Shown here: piece by piece, positions 11,601-21,043 of the stretch
Layout of the letters: each line of letters opens with the position of its first letter
Position numbering within the stretch: position 1 is the stretch's first letter
From: Bidens hawaiensis
Lineage: Eukaryota; Streptophyta; Magnoliopsida; Asterales; Asteraceae
DNA length: 64,000 bases
NCBI GenBank assembly: GCA_021521415.1
Contig: JAIQDT010005816.1
Coordinates: forward strand, 62,001-126,000
Direction of reading: 5' to 3'
Program-made: the position numbers and the translations under genes
Notes under the pieces: generated by a model
What the model saw: the letters and a program-made list of their open reading frames with translations, nothing else
Told to the model about the DNA's origin: nothing
Database searches by the model: none

Positions 11601-13240
11601 CCTACCACCATCAAACAGGCTCAGACACTGAATGGGCGACTGGTCGCACTTAATCGCTTCTTGGCAAACCATGCGGATAAGTCGTTTCCTTTCGTGTCAA
11701 CACTGAGAAATTGCTTGAAGAAAACGCACTTCCGCTGGACACCAGAAGCGGAAGCAGCTTTTCAGGAGATTCGGTCACGCCTGATCGAACTCCCAACACT
11801 TACAGCACCACAAGCGGGAGAGGAGTTAATCCTATACCTTTCCGCAACAGATAGAGCAACCGGGGCAGTCTTACTAGTAGAACGAAAGGGCATCCAGATG
11901 CCAATCTATTATGTTAGCCGTGTACTAACAGACGTAGAAACCCGGTACTCTACCCTCGAAAAATTGGTCTTAGCACTTATACACGCTTCACGCAGGTTAA
12001 GACGATATTTCCAGGGCCACCCAATCACCATTCTCACCAACTTCAAACTCTCAAATGTTCTAGGCAAACCCGAATTATCGGGACGTCTAGCCAAATGGGC
12101 AATTGAATTGGGAGAATATGCAATTAACTACAAGCCAAGACCAGCGATAAAAGGCCAGGTCTTGGCCGATTTTATTGCAGAAGTCCCCGTTTCGCGGGAA
12201 AAAGAGTGCCAGGAGGAGGCTCAACCCTCCCCAGCACAGGACGTCAATGATGTCTGGCGACTCTACACTGATGGAGCAGCCAGTAACGAGGGTTCAGGCG
12301 CAGGGTTAAAATTAACCAACCCAGCGGGCCAAGAATATACTTACGCTATTCGGCTGGACTTTCCAAGTACGAATAACGAAGCCGAATATGAAGCATTCTT
12401 GGCCGGTTTGAGAATTGCGCGTAAGATGGGAGTGAAACTTAGAAGCCCACGTGGATTCCATGCTGGTGGCCAACCAAATAAATGGAACATACACGGCTGT
12501 GAATGACACCATGGCCCTGTACCTCGCCCAGGCAAAAACCCTTATGCGTGATTTTAGTGATTGTAAAGTCATACACGTCAAGCGCAGCGAAAACAAATCT
12601 GCGGATGCGTTAAGCAAGCTTGCATCACTAGCCTTCACCCACTTGGGAAAGGACATCCGCATTGAACTCCTCGAAGCACCATCAGTCCCGCACAAGGAAA
12701 TTTGTGTCATCCAGACCAGTACAGAAACGTGGATGACACCAATAATAAATTACCTTGCAGCAGGAATACTACCAGAGTCAAAAACACAGGCAAGAAAACT
12801 ACGCTGTAAAGCACTGAATTATCAACTCGTCAATAACATCCTTTACAGACGTAACTTTCTTGGCCCACTCTTGAGATGCGTGGACAACCAAGATGCCGAC
12901 TACCTCCTAAGGGAAGTACACGAAGGCATCTGTGGGGTACACGCAGGCCCCCGCGCTGTTGTAGCCAAGCTAAACAACGCGGGATACTTTTGGCCGGGGA
13001 TGCATACGGATGCACTGGCATACATCAGAAAATGCAGGTCTTGCCAGCTTTACGCACCTAACATGCATCGCCCCAAAAACGAACTGGTTCCAGTCACTTC
13101 TTCGTGGCCATTTCAGAAGTGGGCCATCGATGTGACAGGCCCATTTCCTACAGCAGCAGGAAATGTTCAGTTCCTAGTGGTAGCCATCGACTACTTCACC
13201 AAGTGGATAGAAGCAAAACCTTTAGCCCAAACAACCACGT
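8613..13240 (+). pseudogene. gag-pol of Tat copy 1 (frameshifted, integrase truncated)
   Basis: The frame opens with ATG 60 nt after the LTR and runs 1,297 codons to 12,506. A second overlapping frame continues from 12,451. Approximate residues: Gag domain 197-300; a CX2HX4HX4C knuckle (CDFHGTKGHGTEEC) near 455; aspartic protease ADNGAS near 569; RT from about 790 with YMDD near 925; degenerate RNase H from about 1073; archaeal-type RNase H with LYTDGAAS near 1216 and NNEAEYEA after it. A 2-nt deletion near 12,436, relative to copy 2, shifts the frame inside this second RNase H, before its third catalytic Asp. The integrase zinc domain (H-H-C-C) and the first Asp (WAIDVTGPF) remain. The core after KPLAQTT is replaced by spacer sequence, so the second Asp and the Glu are lost. 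This copy cannot integrate by itself. Confidence 0.93.
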
Positions 13241-13770
13241 TCAAAGGTTATCCTAAAAAAAAAAAAAAAAAAAAAAATAATAATAATACAAGGAAAAAAG
13301 GAAAACCTACACGCAGGTCAGGTATGGGTAAAGTTTAGCCATCCTACCAAGTGCAAGTGACGGTTCTATCCGCACAATCACGAAGGAGGAAGCGAAACTT
13401 TAACCCACTATCAACCACGTTCAAAGGTTAACTTATCCTAAATACTTAGAAATGAGGAAAACCTGCACGCAGATCAGATGAAGGTTAAAGTTTAGTCATC
13501 CTACCAAGTGCAAGTGACGGTTCTACCCGCACAATCACGAAAGAGGAAGCGAAACTTTAACCCATCATCAACCACGTTCAAGAGGTTAACTTATTCTAGA
13601 ACACTTGGAAAATTGCTAACTTAAACTAAGTATGCAAGTCATGAGTTTATAAAGCAAGGAATCCAAAGAAGGAAATAACAATCTTATACGCAAAAAGATT
13701 TATATTTCAATAATATATTACAAGAATGGCCGGGTTACTACCCGCCTAAAAGAAAATCTATACAAGTCTA
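13228..13770 (+). repeat. Tandem repeat spacer at the deletion junction
   Basis: The word CAACCACGTTCAA(A)GGTTA begins at 13,232, 13,412 and 13,569. Units of about 157-180 bp also share AAGTGCAAGTGACGGTTCTA and a GCACAATCACGAA phrase. The first unit is joined directly to the truncated integrase. An A-run of about 22 followed by (AAT)n lies at about 13,255-13,285 inside it. In copy 2 the matching spacer (about 51,480-51,800) has two units. The spacer separates two genes that run towards each other: pol on plus, the extra gene on minus. Confidence 0.8.
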
Positions 13771-13794
13771 AGCAATGGAAAGGGATCTTCGGGG

Positions 13795-16700
13795 TCAAGC
13801 TTCAGGGCAGCTTCCACTAGGACCCGCTCCGTCAGAAGAACGGGGTGGTTCGAGGAAAGCTTTGAGGACAGCTAACCCATCATCAGCAACAGCTACTTCA
13901 TCCACCTTTTCCACCACTGGATGCGGGAAGGCGGCGTATTGGTTCAATGCTTGGTCGTAAATGGATTCAGTATCCACGTCGAACAAAGGGAAGTTGGAAG
14001 GCGGGACGCCTTTCTCAACAAACCCTAGACCAAGCATGAAGCCGGCCTTTTCTCCATCCTCATGAGAAGCGTTGAGGGCTGCGGTCATAGCATCATCGTA
14101 AGAGGTCTCTGAAAAGACCCGACGCACAACCTACAAAGAAAAAATACAAGTGTTAGAACCTTTTCTTACAAAAGAAAAGCGTGAAGATAAAGCTAAACAT
14201 ACCTGAGGCAACGCTTCTCGAAGAACCCATTGGAGGGCAGCTTGAGCTTCGTTTCGGGCGCGTTCGGCTTCGCTCTTGTTGAGGTTGGCAAGTAGCACTT
14301 CCTTTGCGGCAGCCTCTTCGACGCCCTTAAGCTTCCGCTCGGTCTGGTCAAGCACCCCCCTCTGGTCCAGGATTTCCTGGAGTTTCTTGGCATCTTCCAT
14401 TGCCAAGGCATCATGAGCGCGTTGGAGAGCCTCGAATTTGCCTTTCAGCTCCTCATTCTCCAAACGCAGAGGCTCAGCAACGGCTTCAGCCTGGGCAGCC
14501 CTCTCGGTTGCGTTTCGCGCAGTTTCCCTAGCCAGCCGAAGCTGTTCATTCACAGCTTGGGCAGCCTTGGAACGGGCCTCGAGCCGCGCCTGAACTTCAA
14601 CCTCGAGGGCCTTGAAGGCCTTCTCCTTGGTGGCGGCAGCTGCCGCCAGCTGTTGGTTCTCCTCCCGGAGAGCACGCGCTTCAGATACGTCTTTGGCGCG
14701 AGCTGCTTTCAACTTGTCGTTTTCACGACAAAGCAGCTCGACGCGCGGCTGCATCCGGGCCTGGAGAACCCGAAGCTCATTGGTTAGCCTACCCTCCTGG
14801 TAGCTAGCCATGGCTTCCCCCAACGCACCATGAGGAGCAGCGTGGCGAGCCCAGTCCACGCACTCCACAGGGGTACGAAGGGTTGTTCCTCGGCGTATGT
14901 TCCATCGTGGAACATACACTTCATTGGAATCTGACACTGCAAAAGAAACAAAGACAGTAAGGAAAAGATGATAAAAAACAAGGGAAAAACAAAGGAACCC
15001 TACGCACCTGTAGGGTCAATGACAGGCCGATATCCGCCAAACCCATCACCTGAACCTAAAGGAAATCCATCCAACAGGTCAGGCAGATGGGAAGGTGGCA
15101 AAGATCGGCGGGAAGCCCTGCACGTACCTGATGGTCCGGCTGTCGGTGCCGGTGGCGCGGGCATGGTGGCAGCCGCCGTGGTCGCCGTTGTGGTCTCCGC
15201 CGCGGTCGCCGCCTCCTTAAAAGCAGCAGTAACCGCCGGTTCCGTGAAGGATGCTGTAAAAATCACACTCACGGCCGGCGGTGACGTCATCTCGGCCGGA
15301 ACAGTTGGCTCGAAGGAACGAGCAACTGGACCAGCGGATGCAGGCGCAGGCGCCTGGGTCGACGCCTCAGGAAGGCCGACCGAGCCTACCGTCATTGGCG
15401 GGGAGGTACTCCCCTGCGTCTCACCCCGGAATGCGTCAACATCCGCGCCTGCACAAAGAAGAAATTGTTAAGATAAAATTATGAAGTGACAAATCTACAA
15501 AGGCATTATGATTGTACTTACGGGTTTTCTTGACCCTGAACGTACGGACGGGCGGGGAGGAACCCGATGGAGCCGGCCTCTTGGTACCGGTCACCGTCGT
15601 CTTCGTTGGTTCTCCGGAGGTAACGGTCGTAGCCTCCGGAGCAGTGGTCTTCTCACCACCGGGCTTCCCCGCCACCTCTTCACTATCTGACTCTGAGTCA
15701 GATAGAACCACCGGATCAGCCGTTGAGGCCTTCTCCTTCCCCTTCACACCGGCAACAGCCTTCTTCTTCCGCACAAGGGGAGGACCATCTGCGGATTCCT
15801 CAGAAGAAGACAGGATGTAAGGATTTCCAACACCAGGTACAACATTGAGGGGTTCAGGATAGAATATCTCCTTACCTGGCTGCCGGTGGCTTAGGATCTC
15901 TTGGCCCGGCGGATAGACCTCCACAAACCTATCCGCCGTTTGCTCCAGGATGGGCAGCTCATTGTCGTCCAGAGCACGAGTGCCCACCCGCACGGGACTG
16001 TCAGCTTCCCGCGGGAACAGGAGCGACTCCAAATTATTCCCCTCTGAAAGAAAAGAAACAGTTAGAAAATAAACTAATATCAGCAAGAAAGACAAGACAT
16101 ACCATAAGGAATAGAGTTCAAACCGTATTCGAGAAGGATAGGAAACCGAGACGCATCCTTCCATACCCGGCTCATCCCCAGCAGCACCATCCCGGACTCC
16201 GCAAACCGGTAAACCGGAGATTGGACCCGGGATATCTTCGCGAACCATTCCGCCTCCTGGTAGCTGGAAGCGTGAAGGCTCGGAAGCGCTTGACCCTTCT
16301 TGAACTTCATAGCAATGGGGATGGCGCGGGCAGAGATGTAGAAGAACTCCCGCTTCCACGATCGGAGACTGCGCTCGGTCACGCAGATCTTCAAACCCTT
16401 GATACGGGTTGTCAGGGTGTACCACCCCTGGACGCACCTCCAAGTATAGAAGGTCATCAGGCGGTCCACGTAGGGCTCAATACCCAGAATCCGGCACACC
16501 CACTCGAAGTGCCGGACCTTGGCAATCGCCATCGGATGCACCTCGGTCAGGTGCACCCCGTGCCTCTCCAGGACACGGTACATAAACTTTGTCAATGGGA
16601 ACCTAAGGTTCCCATAAACAAAGAATGCAGCATATACCCCGATCTTGCCACTGGGGGCATCGTACACAGTCTGGTGGGATTCAGGAAACTCAGGCTCGAG

Positions 16701-16817
16701 AGACTCGAGCATGAACTTCCTGACGATGTACTGGTACTGATCGACAGGTAGAGCACACTGGCACTCGCCAGCAGTACTCCTATCGTCGGCTACAGCTTCA
16801 GCATCATGAGAAGACAT
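13795..16817 (-). CDS. Antisense five-exon gene of the Tat element, intact (putative gypsy-type transposon domain protein)
   Basis: Exons, read on minus: 16817-16103, 16043-15522, 15448-15008, 14936-14203, 14130-13795. They total 2,748 nt, or 915 residues plus stop, with GT-AG introns of 59-73 nt and consistent phases. I chose the start at 16817 (MSSHDAEAV) because copy 2 aligns there (MSRDLESTA) and a TATA box lies about 120 nt upstream. Exon 1 holds a conserved globular region (YAAFFVYGNLRFPLTKF, FEWVCRILGIEPYVDRL, WKREFFYISARAIPIAMKF). I associate it with the Pfam family 'putative gypsy type transposon' (from memory). Exons 2-3 are low-complexity, rich in Ala/Pro/Thr/Ser with basic patches. 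Exon 4 is a long Glu/Ala/Lys-rich coiled coil (ENDKLKAARAKDVSEARALR). Exon 5 is a conserved tail (MTAALNASHEDGEKAGFML). No signal peptide or membrane segment is seen. The function is unknown. The gene is not needed for a normal retrotransposon cycle but has stayed open in a copy whose pol is dead. Confidence 0.85.
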
Positions 16818-16937
16818 TTTTGCAGAAAGAAGAGTGATTTCGGGAAAATGCTTGCCTGAAAAAGGGGAGTATTTGCCGGAAATCACTAAGAAGAAGAAGA
16901 GAGGTGAAAGTGTGAATTGCAAATAACCCTCTTCCCC

Positions 16938-17025
16938 TTTATATATAGTAATCGCAATTAATGCGGTGAATTTAATGCGGAGGAGAGAGAAATCGACAGT
17001 GCAATGAAACTATGACACGTGGCAA
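16938..17025 (-). promoter_or_regulatory. Core promoter of the antisense gene (TATA box, G-box)
   Basis: On minus, TATATATAAAGGGG spans about 16934-16947, some 120 nt before the start codon. About 70 nt further upstream is GACACGTGGCA (about 17,014-17,024), containing a CACGTG G-box. Copy 2 has the same arrangement: TATATAAAGGGG at 48196-48207 and CCACGTGTCA near 48,120. Conservation of both elements in two diverged copies supports a real promoter separate from the LTR. Confidence 0.7.
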
Positions 17026-17259
17026 AAAACAAGCTGGCAACAGCTGTTGAAAGGACGTGCCAGTAACTTCGCGGCCACGCGCCCGAAAAAACACGCCCAC
17101 GCGCCTGAAAAAGCGACTGGAATGACCATGTTCTGTCACGTCACCATAACTTCCTGCACGTCCTGACACAGTCAGAAGAAACTGTCGCACGACGTTTCAG
17201 ATGTTTGGATTGTTCTTATCCTTACCAACCTTTTGAATTTCAAAATTCAAAAAGATTCA

Positions 17260-17580
17260 AAAGTAAGCGGGAAAACACCCCTTACCTTGGCAACCAAGTA
17301 ACCATAAGACGGACGCGGGTACAGTGTTAAGGCAAAACCCTTCACATACCTTGCACCCGCAGGGAATTGAAGCCAAGAATACCCCGGCAACAAAGTAACT
17401 ATAAGACGGGTGCGGGTACAGTGTTAAGGCAAAACCCTTCACATACCTAGCACCCGCAGGGAATTGATGCTAGGGGCACCTTGAAAGTAAAGTAACCGTA
17501 AGACGAGCGCGGGTACAGTGTTCAGGCAAAACCCTTCACGTACCTAGCACTCCGCAGGGAATTGAAACCAAGAAGGATCT
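17260..17580. repeat. Three 97-bp tandem repeats upstream of the antisense gene
   Basis: The word CGCGGGTACAGTGTT and, after it, GGCAAAACCCTTCAC recur with a constant 97-bp step (AGAC at 17307, 17404 and 17501). Each unit ends near GCAGGGAATTGA. Copy 2 has two such units (about 47,655-47,860) with the same step. They lie between the gene's promoter and the 3' LTR, a natural place for upstream regulatory sites. Confidence 0.85.
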
Positions 17581-17950
17581 TCTGGGCAATGCTTGCGGAA
17601 ACGGAAATAACATCCCCGCATAGCGGGAACGTCGAGAACTACATTGTTTGAGGCTCCAGGATGGAATTGGTGGTTTAAACATGATTGATCACTATGTTCA
17701 AAACCACTAAAACCTCAAGGAGAATCCACACAAGTGAGACTCAACGCTCCTGACTTGCGAGAAGGTTACATACCTACCCGCATCATACCCAAAGATTAAG
17801 CAAAAAAATCGGGAATTTTTGCAAGTGACATTAGGAAACCCGCGGGAAGAATCCCCACGGAGAACCTTAAAACTAAAACCCCTTTTCAAAACCCCTTGCT
17901 TAAAGTCCAAAAGTTCACCTCACTTTATTAAACATTCATGAGAAGAACAT

Positions 17951-17965
17951 TGGACTGGGGGGACT
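17951..17965 (+). other. Polypurine tract of Tat copy 1
   Basis: TGGACTGGGGGGACT directly precedes the 3' LTR, where the plus-strand DNA primer of an LTR element sits. Copy 2 has the same sequence on minus at 47271-47285. Confidence 0.75.
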
Positions 17966-18984
17966 TGAAGAGGTAGGTCCCAGCAGAGACCACTTGGTCC
18001 CGCAAGACTCACCTTGAACAGGGACGTCTGCGCAAAGGCCATCTGCTCCCGCAGGACCCACCATGCTCATAGGATCTTACGCGCAGTACACAAGCTGTAC
18101 ACGCAGGGAAAACCTCCCAATGGTGAAGTACCCCGCCTGTCCCCGCAGTTGCGGATACAAGCCATCAGGGAAGGCTACCCGCAGACAGCAGGGTTACACG
18201 CACAAGACACTAGCTACTTCAGTAGTCACATGAAGGAATGAGCAAGGCGGGAACAATCCCGCCTAAATGAGCCAGTCTGATTCTGAAAGATCTTTTGTAC
18301 CATACCTACCAAGGTATGGATAGGACAGACGATCTGACCAGAACAGCCCATGAGCCAATCACAGGGTGACAGCTCATCGACAACAGGGCGAGGAGGAGCA
18401 CCCTCTAGTACTGTTTGTCACTATTAGCCGCTGCCTACTCACCAACCCTTACTGAGGAGCATGCGCGGCCTACAGTTGGTGGAATAGTGTCACTGTTGGC
18501 CGTAACCTATTCACCAACCAGCATGGCCTGCGTACAATCCACAGTAAGTAGGACGTGCATAATCTATAGTTGGTGGAATAGTGCAGCCGACTTTGTTACT
18601 GTTGGCCGTAACCTACCCACCAACCAGTATGGCCTGTGCACAGTCCACTGTTGGTTGAACAGGAATACTATTCAGCCGGCTGTGCCTTCTAGGAAACCTA
18701 CCTTCGGCTATAAATACTTCAATATCTTGGAATGGTAAGATCATCTGCTATCCAGCTATCTAGCAATCTCTTAATATACACTTATATTCAGAGCAACCTA
18801 GTCTGATTCTCACGCCGGAGGGTGGTCACAAGGAGGAACCCCCCCCTTCTCAGTGACGAGCTTACGGTGTTTGTTTTGCAGGTCTCCTGAAGAACAGCCT
18901 TCTCAGCTAGATCTCATTCGTGGGAAACATTACTTAACCCCCAGATTACCTATAATCTGTACCGGGTCACTTAGTGTTTCTTCA
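17966..18984 (+). repeat. 3' LTR of Tat copy 1
   Basis: Matches 7535-8552 except for two substitutions in the first 40 bases and one extra C in the C-run near 18,840. TATA at about 18,709-18,716. Followed by the target duplication CATGC. Confidence 0.95.
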
Positions 18985-19854
18985 CATGCCCTTGACTACT
19001 ACCCATTCAGTCGGTCCATAACCAGGTGGAAAATCTCTCACCGCACTCATGTTTCTTTTCTTCTATTCTGGTTCTCGTTCCACCTCAACTTCTTCAACCG
19101 TCTTGCCAATCTCCACTCCATCTTCGACAATATGGTAATACCAATCAATGAGGTTTAGATACTTAACATACGCCAACTTCAAACGCTTGCCCTCTTCAAA
19201 ATCTAACCTAAGCGTATTGTAATATAACCCCACCTGTATTCCTCACACACATGATCGTATCGGTATTAACTAACGCATGCAAATTTAACAAATCAATTTT
19301 CTCACCATTTGCCAACGTGTGTACTTTATTTTCGGGTTTCTCTAAACCAACTTATCAGCCAATTAAATTCTTCCTTAAAAGTGTCTTCATGTCTAATCAA
19401 CCGTTCATGGATTTTTACCAAACCAAGAAAGTTGATACAACTTTCAAGTGAAATGTCCTCATTAAATGCTTCAATTGACAAGTTGGCCGGGATCGTTTAA
19501 CGCGATATTCCCAAACACTAACCCTACACACATGATGTGTGATACTTGCCTTTTCTTTTTATGGCTTCTATGTAACGAACCAATATCAGGGTTTTTTTTT
19601 CGTGAAATAAACCCTTCACCAACAAAACTATCTTTCATCATAAGCCTATGAAGTTTCCTATTATAGGTCTCGGCTATTGATTCTACAGATAACTAGAGGG
19701 GGTGATCAATAGTTTTTTATTGATTCTAAACAGGTTTTAGTGAGCTAATGATCTTGTTAAACTCTTTTCACAACTTATAAAAATAAACACAATTAAGTTA
19801 AAGTTTAGAGTTAGAGATGGCACAACCTATTTATTGATGCTCAACTTAATATTT
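18985..19854. other. Flanking non-coding stretch
   Basis: No supported gene. Joined across the insertion, the minus strand of 18,985-19,160 and 7,445-7,534 gives a short acidic frame ending HVKIEPEVKEEDPDEDEDS and a few more residues. It may be the tail of an older element protein, but a stop precedes it and I do not recognise it. Confidence 0.4.
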
Positions 19855-20489
19855 CACTAGTACAAAGAAGGCTGTTTAGCAGCGGTTATTAGATAGGTAA
19901 AAAGTGGTTCTAAACCTCTGTTGATAGGCTCGATGTTTTAGGTTCTGAAGGTCTTATAAACAACGGTTTTCATGTTTCCTTTTACGGCGGTTGGTAAAAA
20001 AACAACGGTTTTTGTAAACAACGTTTTTTAGGTCTTCCTTTTAAAGCGGTTTATGCTTTACAGTGGTGCTTTATAGCTCCATTTGGAGCAATTCTAATAC
20101 AGTTTAATACAGCAAAAATATACAGCATAATTATAATACAAATTTATCTAGGAACAAACCATATTCAGCTTTCATATCAAATTATCCAGCAACATTAAAT
20201 AACCCTTACATCCAAATTTCATATAAATTATCCAGAAATGTAAAGTACTAGCACCAAAATACATAAATCCAAGTTTTGGAATTAATCTCATAATCATATC
20301 GTCGAGTTCCGCCAATGTAGCCATTGTCGAGTCTTGCCAAATCTAAAAAAGATAAATAAAAGTTAGAATAACCAGAGCAAACCACACATTTTTTTAGTAA
20401 TATCCAAAACGAAAAACCGAACAGCTTGAAAGCTTTTTTTTTTCCAACCCGACTTGGTGGTTCAAACATATAAACATATGGAAACTACT

Positions 20490-20541
20490 TACAAGGTCGG
20501 GAGATTGATTTTGAGGATTGTGGAGAAATTCAAGCATATGT
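20490..20541 (-). pseudogene. Ulp1-like protease, 3' part of the exon split by copia
   Basis: The minus strand encodes HMLEFLHNPQNQSPDL and then a GTAAGT donor. It is the continuation of the exon whose first part lies at 32,978-33,035 (see there). The split point is the TATGT target duplication. Confidence 0.6.
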
Positions 20542-20978
20542 TGTAGGTTCCTGGACGGATCGTACACGGGATGTTCTCTAACAACGCAGGTGCGGAATCC
20601 CTGCGTAAGTAGGTTACGAGTGTAGATATAGAATAACACAAGCAATGAATCAAACACGTAATATTATTAACCGAACACGTGACTCGTAGTCACTATTACA
20701 GACACTGGAACTAGCAAACACGTCTGCTTAAACTCGAACACTTGACTGAAACCCTAAACTCCTTCACCCGACGATTCGGCTGTAACAATCAATATATACA
20801 CGACAACTTCGCCACAGGCGAAGTTGTCTGTAACTTCGCATATTCAACAAGTTCGCCTGAGCGAACTTGTTGACAACTTCGCTAGTTACACAAACAAAAA
20901 CATAATCAAATACACAATTACAATACAGACTCGATTACAATTACAAGACTATGAACTACTGACAAACATGTACCAACA
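20542..20978 (-). repeat. 3' LTR of the copia element
   Basis: Starts TGTAGGTTCCTGG and ends CATGTACCAACA on the plus strand. It differs from the other LTR only at the fourth base (A versus G). It contains two inverted pairs, CAACTTCGCC/GGCGAAGTTG and CAAGTTCGCC/GCGAACTTG, at about 20,803-20,872. Confidence 0.95.
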
Positions 20979-20993
20979 GACTCCCCCTTGGCA
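20979..20993 (-). other. Polypurine tract of the copia element
   Basis: On minus, CCAAGGGGGAGTC lies directly before the 3' LTR. AAGGGGGAG is the tract expected for Sirevirus-type elements. Confidence 0.8.
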
Positions 20994-21043
20994 GTAGCTT
21001 CATATCTTGATTCTTCAAAACTCGAGTCTTGTAATCTGCATCT

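Larger units (their letters stand above)
7535..18984 (+). mobile_element. Complete Ty3/gypsy Tat-lineage LTR retrotransposon (copy 1)
   Basis: An 11.45-kb insertion bounded by near-identical LTRs of 1,018 and 1,019 bp. It is flanked by the 5-bp target duplication CATGC at 7530-7534 and 18985-18989. By eye the LTRs differ at two bases plus one C in a C-run, so the insertion is very recent. Lineage call: the RNase H is doubled, with a second archaeal-type RNase H before integrase, which is the hallmark of Tat elements, and there is an extra gene in antisense between pol and the 3' LTR. Pol is defective: a 2-nt frameshift near 12,436 and loss of most of integrase near 13,240. The antisense gene is intact. 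Copy 2 (46,301-58,410) is the same family in the other orientation. Confidence 0.93.

Noticed and set aside
8894..11614. Many open frames of 60-170 codons opposite gag-pol of Tat copy 1
   Set aside because: Shadows of the coding strand; the same ones appear opposite copy 2.
14413..14803. Plus-strand frames opposite exon 4 of the antisense gene
   Set aside because: Mirror of a long coiled-coil exon; the minus strand has intron signals and conservation in copy 2.
17260..17580. Regularly spaced repeats that might suggest a CRISPR array
   Set aside because: The 97-bp units are contiguous, without unique spacers, inside a plant retrotransposon.
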